A stretch of 64,000 nucleotides of DNA from Pseudomonas sp. SCA2728.1_7 (GTDB lineage Bacteria > Pseudomonadota > Gammaproteobacteria > Pseudomonadales > Pseudomonadaceae). The first letter of the stretch is position 1. Each line of letters starts with the position of its first letter. The notes beneath the pieces were generated by a model. That model worked only from the letters and a program-made list of their open reading frames with translations, searched no databases and was not told where the DNA came from. The translations under genes were made by a program, and so were the position numbers. The DNA lies in contig NZ_CP073104.1 of assembly GCF_018138145.1 (NCBI RefSeq), positions 6,353,001 through 6,417,000 of the forward strand, read 5' to 3'. This document shows positions 47,289-55,906 of the stretch, piece by piece.

Positions 47289-47369
47289 TCTTCGCGAGCA
47301 GGCTCGCTCCCACAGGGGATTTGTATTTCACGCAAATCCAATGTGGGAGCGAGCCTGCTCGCGAAGGGG
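47289..47369. repeat. REP pair, type B, inverted arrangement
   Basis: TTCGCGAGCAGGCTCGCTCC is followed after about 30 bp by GTGGGAGCGAGCCTGCTCGC. It fills the convergent gap between mnmH and the phosphatase-like gene. Confidence 0.88.
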
Positions 47370-47385
47370 CCAGGCCACACAAGAC

Positions 47386-48060
47386 TCAGGTCGGGCAGGT
47401 TTCCTTGCCATGATCCAGCCCCTGCTTGTAACTGTGGCTCTGCAGACTGGCCTTGCCGTTGTGCCAGGTCAGGGTCAGTACATACAGCGAGTCAAAATCG
47501 TTGCCCGCCCAGTCCTCGGTGATGTTCTGTTTTTCGCCGAGCGCTTTGCCCGCCACCTTGTTGATCAGCTCCGGCAGATAGCCGTGGGACCACGCGGTGT
47601 AAATCGTCGAGTTGTGATACTTGTCTTCCAGCAGCTCGCGGGCCAGATCGCTGGTGTCGTTGGCCGAAAATTCGATGTTCACCGGCAGGCCGAGCTTGAT
47701 CGCGGCGGGGCTGATGGTCATCAACGGGCGGATGTAGCTGTAGGAGTTGTCCAGCTCACCTTCCTCGACATTGCGCGTCGGGTTGGCGGCGAACACGTAA
47801 TCGGCCTTGCCGAATTTTTCCGGCAGCAGCGTCGACAGGTCGATGGCGCGGTTCAGGCCCTGGCAGTTGAGCTGGCCGAGACCGCCCTCGGGTTTTTCCG
47901 CGTGGCGCAGGAACACCAGCGTCTGGGTGCCGTCCGCCGGTTGCGCGCGGCTTTCGCTGGACTCAAGCGACAGGAACAGCGCACTGACGGCCAGCAGGGA
48001 AGGCAGGGCCACATACGCACGGTGTTTGAAGCGTTTGGCGAATCGCATAAGGTTCGTCAT
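47386..48060 (-). CDS. Histidine phosphatase-like exported protein
   Basis: A 224-residue protein with an N-terminal hydrophobic segment (AYVALPSLLAVSALFLSL) preceded by basic residues, acting as a signal or anchor. The motif LVFLRHAEKPEGG carries the RHA/RHG signature of the histidine phosphatase (phosphoglycerate mutase) superfamily, where the His is phosphorylated. The second catalytic His is plausibly in AWSHGYLPEL near the C-terminus. Substrate unknown. The ATG at 48060 has a weak ribosome-binding site; an alternative start lies four codons in. The 315-bp region upstream contains the candidate structured RNA. Confidence 0.75.
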   Translation of the reverse strand: MTNLMRFAKRFKHRAYVALPSLLAVSALFLSLESSESRAQPADGTQTLVFLRHAEKPEGGLGQLNCQGLNRAIDLSTLLPEKFGKADYVFAANPTRNVEEGELDNSYSYIRPLMTISPAAIKLGLPVNIEFSANDTSDLARELLEDKYHNSTIYTAWSHGYLPELINKVAGKALGEKQNITEDWAGNDFDSLYVLTLTWHNGKASLQSHSYKQGLDHGKETCPT

Positions 48061-48138
48061 GAAATAGAAAGTTCTTCAGCTGATTCAATTAAGGCTGACA
48101 AACCTTTACACCACGGGCTCCCAGCACCGGGTGTTTTC

Positions 48139-48268
48139 CCTGTCGTTAACGGCTTCCTTTGCAATAAAGGCATAGCTCAGAGTCCCCTGAGGGCCATTGG
48201 TTCGATCGCCCGAGTGCGCAGCACTCTAACGGCAACGTTAAGCGGCCTGGTGGCAGGTTAACGACAGG
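48139..48268. ncRNA. Candidate structured RNA or complex dyad region
   Basis: A perfect 12-bp inverted repeat, CCTGTCGTTAAC (48139-48150) and GTTAACGACAGG (48257-48268), encloses four further perfect hairpins: CCTTT-GCAAT-AAAGG (48156-48170), CTCAG-AGTCCC-CTGAG (48176-48191), GAGTGC-GCA-GCACTC (48212-48226) and TAACG-GCAA-CGTTA (48227-48240). The last has a GNRA tetraloop on the plus strand and stacks directly on the third. It lies in the divergent gap between the phosphatase-like gene and the GST gene. I do not recognise an Rfam family. Strand is uncertain; the GNRA loop favours plus. The remainder of the 315-bp gap shows nothing further. Confidence 0.45.
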
Positions 48269-48375
48269 ATGTTGCGGATTTAAGTAGGTGCAACGACGCT
48301 GGCAAAAAGAACCCGCGCTAGAGCGTGTGATCCTGGATTATGCTCAGGACTTTAATTTGTGACTGGATGCTTCCC

Positions 48376-49074
48376 ATGACCGATCTGTCCGCGTTCCCGA
48401 TCACCCAGAAATGGCCGGCGCAGTACCCTGACTGGATTCAGCTCTATTCCCTGCCGACGCCCAACGGCGTCAAAGTCTCGATCATGCTCGAAGAAATCGG
48501 CCTGCCGTACGAGCCACACAAGGTTGCTTTCGATACCCAGGATCAGTTGTCTGCCGAGTTTCTGTCGCTGAACCCGAACAACAAGATCCCGGCGATCCTC
48601 GATCCCCATGGTCCCGAAGATAAGCCGCTGCCGCTGTTCGAGTCCGGGGCGATCCTGATTTACCTGGCCGACAAAAGCGGCCAGTTGCTCGCGCAGGAAG
48701 GCGCGCTGCGTTACGAAACCATTCAGTGGCTGATGTTCCAGATGGGCGGCATCGGTCCGATGTTCGGCCAGCTCGGTTTCTTCAACAAGTTTGCCGGCAA
48801 GGATTATGAGGACAAACGTCCGCGTGACCGTTACGTCGATGAAAGCAAACGTCTGCTCAAGGTGCTCGACGGCCGGCTCGAGGGCCGTGACTGGATCATG
48901 GGCGAGCGTTACACCATCGCCGATATCGCCACGTTTCCGTGGGTACGTAATTTGATCGGGTTTTATGAGGCCGGTGATCTGGTGGGCATCAGCAACTTCC
49001 CGAATGTTACCCGCGTGCTGGAGCGATTCCTCGCCCGTCCAGCGGTCATTCGCGGCCTGACCATCCCTTCCTGA
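48376..49074 (+). CDS. Glutathione S-transferase (YfcG/Nu-class type)
   Basis: A 232-residue protein. The N-terminal thioredoxin-like domain contains YSLPTPNGVKVSIMLEEIGL (the T-P-N-G-x-K/V-S active-site stretch of Nu-class enzymes), NPNNKIPAILDP with the cis-Pro, and ESGAILIYLA. An all-helical C-terminal domain follows (GERYTIADIATFPWV, the N-capping box). Such enzymes use glutathione to reduce disulfides and peroxides in the cytoplasm. ATG 48376 is preferred because the family begins MTDLSAFPI; upstream in-frame ATGs exist at 48340 and 48367. It is divergent from the phosphatase-like gene. Confidence 0.9.
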   Translation: MTDLSAFPITQKWPAQYPDWIQLYSLPTPNGVKVSIMLEEIGLPYEPHKVAFDTQDQLSAEFLSLNPNNKIPAILDPHGPEDKPLPLFESGAILIYLADKSGQLLAQEGALRYETIQWLMFQMGGIGPMFGQLGFFNKFAGKDYEDKRPRDRYVDESKRLLKVLDGRLEGRDWIMGERYTIADIATFPWVRNLIGFYEAGDLVGISNFPNVTRVLERFLARPAVIRGLTIPS

Positions 49075-49090
49075 CTACACACATAACCCC

Positions 49091-49183
49091 TTGTAGGCCT
49101 TCGCCTGCTCGCGATAGCGGTGAGTCAGTCAACATTGATATCGAATGACACATCGCTATCGCGAGCAGGCTCACTCCTACAAG
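49091..49183. repeat. REP pair, hybrid type A'
   Basis: The left arm is TTGTAGGCCTTCGCCTGCTC and the right arm is the type A inverted copy ending in TCACTCCTACAAGG. It lies between the GST gene and the hemB-type gene. Confidence 0.9.
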
Positions 49184-49324
49184 GTAATGTGCAAAATCCG
49201 GATGATTATTACACCCCCAGTAATGCACTCTTGATTGATCCAGGTTTGTATCCCGCCCCCCGCAAGGCATAAGCTTCGCCCCCTACGACTTTCGTCTCAT
49301 CTGCCGTTTTCAGGAAAGGCCCTC

Positions 49325-50303
49325 ATGTCCAGTCAGTTCCCCGAAGCACGTCCCCGCCGTCTGCGCCGCAATGCGAGCCTGCGCAGCCTGTTCCAGGAAA
49401 CCGAGTTCAGCCTGAACGATCTGGTGCTGCCGATTTTCGTCGAGGAAGAAATCGACGACTTCGTGCCGATCAAAAGCATGCCGGGGGTGATGCGCATTCC
49501 CGAGCGCAAACTGGCTAGCGAAATCGAGCGTTACGCCCGTGCCGGCGTCAAGTCGGTCGGTGATGACCTTCGGCGTGTCCCACCATCTCGACAGCAACGG
49601 CAGCGACACCTGGCGCGAAGACGGTCTGGTCTCGCGCATGTCGCGCATTGCCAAAGATGCCGTGCCGGAGATGATCGTGATGTCCGACACCTGCTTCTGC
49701 GAATACACCGATCACGGCCACTGCGGGGTGATGCACAACCATGAGGTCGACAACGACCAGACACTGATCAACCTCGGCAAACAAGCCGTGGCGGCAGCCC
49801 GCGCCGGTGCGGACGTGATCGCGCCGTCGGCGGCGATGGACGGTCAGGTGCGGGCGATTCGTCAGGCGCTGGATGCGGCCGGATTTACTCAAATTCCGAT
49901 CATGGCCTATTCGACCAAATTTGCTTCGGCGCTCTACGGCCCGTTCCGCGAAGCCGGTGGCAGCGCGCTGAAGGGCGACCGTAAAAGCTATCAGATGAAC
50001 CCGATGAACCGCCGCGAAGCCCTGCGTGAATCGCTGCTCGACGAGCAGGAAGGTGCCGATGCGCTGATGGTCAAACCAGCCGGCGCCTACCTCGACATCA
50101 TCCGCGATATCCGTGAAGCCTCGAACCTGCCGCTGGCGGCGTATCAGGTCAGCGGCGAGTACGCGATGATCAAGTTCGGCGCGCAGGCCGGGGCGATCGA
50201 TGAGGATCGTGTGGTGCGTGAAAGCCTGGGTGCGATCAAGCGGGCGGGTGCGGATCTGATCTTCACTTACTTTGCGATGGATCTGGCCCTGGCCGGGATC
50301 TAA
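49325..50303 (+). pseudogene. hemB: Zn-type porphobilinogen synthase (second hemB), frameshifted
   Basis: The reading frame from ATG 49325 ([10 protein letters not shown]) encodes a normal HemB N-terminus to AGVKSV (about residue 78), then goes out of frame. The rest resumes in another frame at [15 protein letters not shown] (49563) and runs to 50303. The cause is visible: TCGG is duplicated in tandem at 49553-49560; removing four bases restores [10 protein letters not shown] and a protein of about 324 residues. The downstream part holds the three zinc cysteines ([15 protein letters not shown]) and both active-site lysines ([17 protein letters not shown]). The Zn site separates it from the Mg-type HemB that Pseudomonas normally relies on, so loss could be tolerated. 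A sequencing error is the alternative. Confidence 0.85.
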
Positions 50304-50322
50304 GCAACACCGCAAATCCAAA

Positions 50323-50415
50323 CTGTAGGAGTGAGCCTGCTCGCGATAGCGTCTTGTCAGTCAGCATTAATGGCGGCTGATACACCGCTATCGCGAGCAG
50401 GCTCACTCCTACAGG
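50323..50415. repeat. REP pair, type A
   Basis: Inverted copies of CTGTAGGAGTGAGCCTGCTC extended by GCGATAGC, in the convergent gap between the hemB-type gene and the monooxygenase gene. Confidence 0.9.
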
Positions 50416-50428
50416 GTTTTGTGGTGGG

Positions 50429-51964
50429 TCAGGGGCAGTTGAAGTAAGGCCGGATGCCGTGATCGCGGAAGTAGCGTTCGATCACTTTCGGATCCGCGCT
50501 GGTCTCGGCAATCGCTACATACGTATCCGGGCGCAGCAGATAAAAGCCATTACGCCCCAATCCTGCCGTTTCAAACGCCGGACGCCAGTCGAACACATGC
50601 AGCGGCAAATGATGTTCGTGGCACCAGGCAATCATTTCGTCGCTGGTGTCGCCGTATACATGCACTTGCCAACACGGCTGTCTGAGCGGTTCGTAGTTAT
50701 CCCACTCACCATCATGCGCCCAGGGCAAACGGTCACCGCCGTGGACGTGGCCGGCTGCGCCCTGGCTCAGCGGCATGCCGCGGTAGTTGAGGGTGACTTG
50801 CGACACCGTGCGAAAGAGGAACTCGCGACTGGCCTCGAACGAAGCCATTTTCGGGATCAGAAATGGCGCCACACGCATGCGCAGCAAGTCAGCCATGCGC
50901 CCCTCGGCAGTGACGAAGCTGAAGACTTTATCGGTGGTCGACACCAATCGGCGGGCGAAGGCAATGCGTTCGGTTTCGTAGCTGTTGAGCAGGCCTGGTT
51001 CGGCGGCGCCGCTAAGCACGGCGGCAAGTTTCCACGCCAGATTGATCGCGTCGCCGATGCCGGTGTTCATGCCCTGACCGCCCGCCGGGCTGTGCACATG
51101 TGCGGCATCGCCGAGCAGAAACGCGCGGCCACTGCGAAAATGCTCGGCCACGCGGTGATGCACACGGTAGGTCGAGAACCAGTGCACGTCTTCGATATGC
51201 ACTTTCAGGTGTTCGATGGCGCGGCTGCTGACATCGGAAAACTCCAGGCTTTCGGCGCGATCCGCACGCTCGTCACGCACGGTGCCGATCAGCCTTGCGC
51301 GGCCTTCGCCGGCGAGAGGAAACACGGCGAGAAAGTCTGCTTCATCCAGGTCCAGGTGCAGCTCGCCGTTCATTGCCGGGCCGCTGGCCTTGACGTCCGC
51401 GACATAGAAAATCTGCTGATAAGTGCCGCCGGGGAACCCGGTGTCGAGGGTTTTGCGCACCACTGAGCGGGCGCCGTCACAGCCGGCCAGATAACAGGCC
51501 TGGCAGATTTCCTGCTCGCCATCGGCCAGGCGTAAATGCGCGGTGAGGCCGTCGCCGGTTTCTTCGAAGCTTTCCAGCGTGGTGTTGCGTTCGACCGTGA
51601 CGCCGTAGTCCTCGAGGCGCTCGATCAGCAGCCGTTCGTGCTCGTCCTGCGGGAATATTTCGACGAACGCATAGGGCGTCAGGCCTTCGCCAATGCGGTT
51701 CAGCGGTAATTGCGCGACCGCTTTGCCGTTGACCCAGAAATTCGCCGCCGCCACCCGATGACCGTTGCGCACCACGGTGTCGGCGAGGTCCAGTTGCCGG
51801 TACAACTCGAGGGTGCGTGCCTGCACCGCCAGCGCTCGCGAAGTGGTGCCGGGCGCGGAGGTTTTATCGATGATGCGCACGCGCACGCCGAGTTTGCTCA
51901 GCCACAGGGCCAGCACCAGCCCGGTCGGGCCAGCGCCGATGATCAGGACGTCGCTGCGGTTCAT
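50429..51964 (-). CDS. FAD-dependent aromatic monooxygenase (UbiH/PheA-TfdB type)
   Basis: A 511-residue class A flavoprotein hydroxylase. The dinucleotide fold is VLIIGAGPTGLVLAL at the N-terminus. The DG motif is in AGCDGARSVVRK (around residue 167). The GD motif is in FLLGDAAHVHSPAGGQGMNT (around 285). A thioredoxin-like C-terminal domain follows (residues ~410-511), as in phenol 2-monooxygenase and related enzymes. It would hydroxylate an aromatic ring using NAD(P)H and O2 in the cytosol. There are no adjacent ring-cleavage genes, so the substrate is unknown. It is a single-gene unit, followed by a REP pair. Confidence 0.87.
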   Translation of the reverse strand: MNRSDVLIIGAGPTGLVLALWLSKLGVRVRIIDKTSAPGTTSRALAVQARTLELYRQLDLADTVVRNGHRVAAANFWVNGKAVAQLPLNRIGEGLTPYAFVEIFPQDEHERLLIERLEDYGVTVERNTTLESFEETGDGLTAHLRLADGEQEICQACYLAGCDGARSVVRKTLDTGFPGGTYQQIFYVADVKASGPAMNGELHLDLDEADFLAVFPLAGEGRARLIGTVRDERADRAESLEFSDVSSRAIEHLKVHIEDVHWFSTYRVHHRVAEHFRSGRAFLLGDAAHVHSPAGGQGMNTGIGDAINLAWKLAAVLSGAAEPGLLNSYETERIAFARRLVSTTDKVFSFVTAEGRMADLLRMRVAPFLIPKMASFEASREFLFRTVSQVTLNYRGMPLSQGAAGHVHGGDRLPWAHDGEWDNYEPLRQPCWQVHVYGDTSDEMIAWCHEHHLPLHVFDWRPAFETAGLGRNGFYLLRPDTYVAIAETSADPKVIERYFRDHGIRPYFNCP

Positions 51965-52087
51965 GGGCCTGTCCTCCGTTTGCTGTGCAGCAAGTATGGA
52001 TCAGAAGGAGAGGGTGGCCAGTTCATCGGTCAGACGGGGATGTCTTGATGGTGTTCGGCTGGGGTGCTGTTGTGTGACGTAAATAGT

Positions 52088-52242
52088 AGCCCCTCACCCC
52101 AGCCCTCTCCCGAGGGAGAGGGAGCCGATTGGTGGGCTTTTCAAGTGTGCGTTCAACTCGGTGGCACACGTCGGCGTAACTCGAAAGAACACCGCAATCA
52201 GTCCCCTCTCCCTCCGGGAGAGGGCTAGGGTGAGGGGCTTTT
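52088..52242. repeat. Inverted-repeat intergenic element (MITE-like)
   Basis: The left arm AGCCCCTCACCCCAGCCCTC and the inverted right arm (GGGAGAGGGCTAGGGTGAGG) flank about 70 bp containing TCGGCGTAACTCGAAAGAAC. It is the same family as 17761-18108, 23745-23932 and the ends of the array at 26306-26760. Confidence 0.8.
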
Positions 52243-52247
52243 CAGCG

Positions 52248-54452
52248 TTAGAAATCGATGGTGCCGGACAACTTCGCCACTCGCGGCTCACCCTGAGTCA
52301 GATACCCACCCTGAGCCGATTCCCAGTACTTCTTGTTCGCCAGATTCTCCACGCCCAGACGCACGGTCACGTCCTTCTCCGACACCTTGAACGCATAACG
52401 CGCACCGGCATCGAAGCGGTTCCAGGTCGGCAGGCTCAGATTGTTCGCCGCATCGGCGTATTGACCGCCGGTACGCAGCATCCGCGCATTCAGCGCTACG
52501 CCTTGCAGGCCCGGCACGTCCCAATCCGCGCCAGCGTTGAACTGGAAGGTCGGCACACCGATCGCACGATTGCCGTCGTTGGCGCCGTTGAGGGTGTTCT
52601 TCAGTTCGGTGTCCATCAGGGTCAGGCCGCTGATCAGGCGCAGGCCCTGAACCGGCTCGCCGAACACGTTCATTTCCACGCCTTTGTTGACCTGCTCGCC
52701 TTCACGTACGTAGGTGCAGGTGGTGGCGCTGTCGATTTCGCAGTAACCATCGCTCGGCTGTTCGATGCGATAGACACCCAGGCTCGCGCCGTAAGTGCCC
52801 ATGTCGACTTTCACCCCGGCCTCGGTTTGCTTGGAGCGGGCCGGTGCGTAAACCTCGTTTCCGTTGGTCACACGGAATCCGCCGGAGCTGGTCGGCGAGG
52901 TCGGGCCCTGTGCCAGGCCTTCGATGTGGTTGGCGTAGAACGACACGTGTTCCCATGGCTTGAACACCACGCCGTACACCGGCGTGGTGATCGATTCGTC
53001 GTAGCTTGAGGAGCGCGGGCCGCTGCCATAACTGGCGTAGCTGTAACCCTGGACTACCAGTTGTTGACGGCGCAGACCGGCGGTGACCAGCAGGCGATCA
53101 TCGAAGAAACCGAGGGTGTCGGAAATCGCGATACTGCGATTGAAGGTCTTGCCGACGATGCCCGGATCATTCAAGTCGCCGCCGGCAAAGTTGCCCACTG
53201 GCGACGGCGTCTGCACCGGGTGATAGATGTTGTTGGCGTATTGGGTCAGATCGAAATCGTATGCGCTGCGCTGTTCGGCCCAGATACCGGTCAACCCGAA
53301 ATTGACCTTGTGACTGATCGCGCCGGTATTGAATTTGCCGTTGAGGCCAGCCATGACGCTGGTGTTGTCTTCATCGTGGGGGACGAACGAACCCGTGGTA
53401 AACGACGCGCCGCTGTTGCCAACCAAAGTGGTCGAGTTGTAGCGCCCGACTTCGCGGGTGTGCTTGGCGCCGCCGGCCGCATAAGCGGTCCAGTTGTCGT
53501 TCAGGTCGTACTCGGCGCGGAGCATGCCGAAGGTGTCTTCGATGTCGGTATAGCCCCACTTCGGCGCGTAGTTGGTGTCGGCCGACGACGCATCCGGAAT
53601 GTGTGTGGCGGTGCCGAGGTTGACCGAGCTGCGGCCACCGTTGACGCGTTCTTTCTGGTAGGCGAAGTCACCGGAGAGGCGCAGGGCGTCACCGCGATAA
53701 TCGAGGCCGATGGCGAACAGTTTCGAGCGTTGATTCTCGTGATCGATACCGGTGTCGCCTTCACGCTGGGACAGGTTGATCCGGGCGCCAAAGCGGTTGT
53801 CTTCACCGAAACGCTGGCCGATGTCGAAGTGATGACCGATACGGCCTTCGCTGTTGATGTCGGTGGTGTATCGACGCAGCGGCACGTCGCCGGCGCGCTT
53901 CGGTTGCAGGTTGACGCCACCGCCGATGCCGGAACCGGTCGGGGTCACGCCGTTGATAAAGGCGTTGGGGCCTTTGAACACTTCCACGCGCTCCAAGGCA
54001 TCGGTGGAAATGATCTGCCGTGGCAACACGCCGTAGAGGCCGTTATAGGAAATATCGTCGCCGTTCAGCGGCAGGCCACGGATCATGAAGACCTGCGCCT
54101 GGTTGGAGAAACCCGAGGCCTGACGCACCGACGAATCGTTGAGCAACACGTCGGCGACGTTTTCGGCCTGTTGATCCTGAATCAGCTGTTCGGTGTAGGA
54201 CGCGGCGCTGAACGGCACGTCCATCATGTCCTGATTGCCGAGCACGCCGAGCTGGCCACCCCGGGCAACCTGACCACCCGTGTAAACCGGGGGCAAGGCG
54301 TTGGGCGTCGGGGCTTGAGCATTGACGTTGACGTCGTCCAGCACCAGCGCTTTGGTATCGCCTTCAGCGGCGTGAGCGGTGACAGTCAGGGAGCACAGCA
54401 GGGCGAGAAGCGTCGGGCGAAACGGGACGGCGAGTCGAGCTGGAGCGGGCAT
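52248..54452 (-). CDS. TonB-dependent ferrisiderophore-type receptor
   Basis: A 734-residue outer-membrane receptor. A signal peptide (RPTLLALLCSLTVTAHAAEG) is followed directly by a probable TonB box in ALVLDDVNVNA; there is no extra signalling domain, so it is a transport-only receptor. The plug domain contains VFMIRGLPLNGDDISYNG, LERVEVFKGPNAFINGVTP and GGGVNLQPKRAG. The 22-strand barrel ends LSGTIDF with the terminal Phe. The 'TonB-dependent siderophore receptor' signature (ENVADVLLNDSSVRQASG) places it with FhuA/FpvA/FoxA-like proteins. It probably imports a hydroxamate or related iron complex; the ligand is not identified. A Fur-like box lies 79 bp upstream. Confidence 0.92.
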   Translation of the reverse strand: MPAPARLAVPFRPTLLALLCSLTVTAHAAEGDTKALVLDDVNVNAQAPTPNALPPVYTGGQVARGGQLGVLGNQDMMDVPFSAASYTEQLIQDQQAENVADVLLNDSSVRQASGFSNQAQVFMIRGLPLNGDDISYNGLYGVLPRQIISTDALERVEVFKGPNAFINGVTPTGSGIGGGVNLQPKRAGDVPLRRYTTDINSEGRIGHHFDIGQRFGEDNRFGARINLSQREGDTGIDHENQRSKLFAIGLDYRGDALRLSGDFAYQKERVNGGRSSVNLGTATHIPDASSADTNYAPKWGYTDIEDTFGMLRAEYDLNDNWTAYAAGGAKHTREVGRYNSTTLVGNSGASFTTGSFVPHDEDNTSVMAGLNGKFNTGAISHKVNFGLTGIWAEQRSAYDFDLTQYANNIYHPVQTPSPVGNFAGGDLNDPGIVGKTFNRSIAISDTLGFFDDRLLVTAGLRRQQLVVQGYSYASYGSGPRSSSYDESITTPVYGVVFKPWEHVSFYANHIEGLAQGPTSPTSSGGFRVTNGNEVYAPARSKQTEAGVKVDMGTYGASLGVYRIEQPSDGYCEIDSATTCTYVREGEQVNKGVEMNVFGEPVQGLRLISGLTLMDTELKNTLNGANDGNRAIGVPTFQFNAGADWDVPGLQGVALNARMLRTGGQYADAANNLSLPTWNRFDAGARYAFKVSEKDVTVRLGVENLANKKYWESAQGGYLTQGEPRVAKLSGTIDF

Positions 54453-54530
54453 GTATGTACCTGGAGGCGCACGGCCGGTGAGAAAAATAAGGGCGGCGCG
54501 GGAACTCCTTGCGCAAATGCGACTCCAGGT

Positions 54531-54549
54531 GCAAATGATAGTTTTTCTC
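54531..54549 (-). promoter_or_regulatory. Fur-box-like site upstream of the receptor gene
   Basis: GCAAATGATAGTTTTTCTC matches 13 of 19 positions of the Fur consensus GATAATGATAATCATTATC, including the central AATGATA. It lies 79 bp before the start codon of the receptor, so iron repression is likely. Confidence 0.6.
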
Positions 54550-54600
54550 AGTAACGTTTTGCAATCAGTTTGTCATCACCCCTTCAAAACCCGCATTCCT

Positions 54601-54701
54601 GTGTAGGAGCTGCCGCAGGCTGCGATCTTTTGATCTTGTTTTTAAAATCAAAGTCAAAAGATCGTCCGATCGCGGCCCGAGCCTTCGGCAGCTCCTACAC
54701 G
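54601..54701. repeat. REP pair of a different family
   Basis: The left arm GTGTAGGAGCTGCCGCAGGC and right arm GAGCCTTCGGCAGCTCCTAC are inverted, with a second inner pair (GATCTTTTGA and TCAAAAGATC). This family occurs once in the window and differs from the GAGCCTGCTCGCGA types. Confidence 0.85.
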
Positions 54702-54744
54702 GATTGTGTATGGTGTTCGGGCTTAATGGACTGGATGGAGCAAC

Positions 54745-55836
54745 ATGCACAACCTTCGATTACCGATCACGCTCGCCGCATTGCTGGCGCTCGCCGGTTG
54801 CGCGGGGCAGCGCAGCCAGGAACCGGTGCCGCGTGCACCCGCTGAAGTGAAGGCCGAGATCGTACGGCTGATGCCGGCCAAGACTGCCGATCGCCAAGGC
54901 TGGGCCACCGATATCTACGCCGCATTTGCCGCGCAGAACATCAGCCCGACCACGCAAAACCTGTGCTCGGTGCTGGCCGTTGCCGAACAGGAATCGACCT
55001 TCCAGGCTGACCCCACGGTACCCGGCCTGGGCAAGATCGCCCGCGACGAAATCGATCGTCGTGCCGCTAAAGTGCACATCCCCAGCCTGTTGGTCAGCGG
55101 CGCTCTGCAAGTGCGTTCCACCAACGGCAAGACCTACAGCGAACGCCTGAACGCGGCGCGCAGTGAAAAAGAACTCAGTGGCATTTTCGACGACTTCATC
55201 GGCCGGGTGCCGATGGGCCGTACGCTGTTCGGCGGTTTCAACCCGGTGCACACCGGCGGGCCGATGCAGGTCAGCATCGAATTTGCCGAACAGCACGCCA
55301 AGGATTATCCGTACCCGGTGGACGGCACGATCCGCCGTGAGGTGTTCAGCCGGCGCGGTGGCATGTACTTCGGTATCGCCCATTTGCTCGGCTATCCGGT
55401 GAGTTATCGCGAGCCGCTGTATCGGTTTGCTGATTTCAATGCCGGCTGGTACGCCAGCCGTAATGCCGCTTTCCAGAATGCAGTCAGCCGCGCCTCCGGT
55501 ATTCCGCTGGCGCTGGATGGCGACCTGATCCGCTACGACTCGATCATGCCCGGCGGCACGGAACTGGCGGTGCGCACCCTCGGCAAGTCATTGGGCATGC
55601 GCAACCCGACCATTCGCGATCAACTGGAGAAGGGCAAAACCCTGGAGTTCGAAGAGACCAGACTCTATCAGCGGGTGTTCGAACTGGCAGAGCAAGCGGA
55701 GGGGAAGAAGCTGCCGCGTGCGGTGTTGCCGGGGATCGTACTGCAGAGCCCGAAGATCACCCGCAAACTGACGACGGCGTGGTTTGCCAAGCGTGTGGAC
55801 GAGCGCTACAAGCGCTGCATGGCCAAGGCCGGATAA
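54745..55836 (+). CDS. DUF1615 lipoprotein
   Basis: A 363-residue protein with a lipoprotein signal (LRLPITLAALLALAGCAG); the lipobox LAGC gives Cys19 as the lipidated residue, followed by Ala/Gly, suggesting outer-membrane sorting. The body contains NLCSVLAVAEQESTFQADP, VPMGRTLFGGFNPVHTGGPM and YRFADFNAGWYASRNAAFQ. These fit the DUF1615 family, whose catalytic-looking Glu in AVAEQEST resembles the lysozyme-like/transglycosylase fold. The function is unproven; a peptidoglycan-active role is inference. It converges with the 13-residue repeat gene and shares a terminator with it. Confidence 0.88.
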   Translation: MHNLRLPITLAALLALAGCAGQRSQEPVPRAPAEVKAEIVRLMPAKTADRQGWATDIYAAFAAQNISPTTQNLCSVLAVAEQESTFQADPTVPGLGKIARDEIDRRAAKVHIPSLLVSGALQVRSTNGKTYSERLNAARSEKELSGIFDDFIGRVPMGRTLFGGFNPVHTGGPMQVSIEFAEQHAKDYPYPVDGTIRREVFSRRGGMYFGIAHLLGYPVSYREPLYRFADFNAGWYASRNAAFQNAVSRASGIPLALDGDLIRYDSIMPGGTELAVRTLGKSLGMRNPTIRDQLEKGKTLEFEETRLYQRVFELAEQAEGKKLPRAVLPGIVLQSPKITRKLTTAWFAKRVDERYKRCMAKAG

Positions 55837-55850
55837 ATCAGACAGACATA

Positions 55851-55877
55851 AAAAACCCGGCCAAGGGAGCCGGGTTT
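55851..55877. terminator. Bidirectional terminator between convergent genes
   Basis: AAACCCGG pairs with CCGGGTTT around a short loop, with A-rich sequence before it and T-rich sequence after, so it can serve the DUF1615 gene and the convergent repeat-protein gene. Confidence 0.85.
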
Positions 55878-55906
55878 CTCTGGGGTGTTGCGCTTACAGC
55901 CAATCA

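Noticed and set aside
48160..48215. tRNA-like fragment (TAGCTCAG and GGTTCGATC)
   Set aside because: The pieces are not spaced as D- and T-arms, and the arms do not pair; no acceptor stem is formed.
48139..48268. Integron attC site
   Set aside because: The outer arms do not fit RYYYAAC/GTTRRRY and there is no integrase or cassette array in the window.
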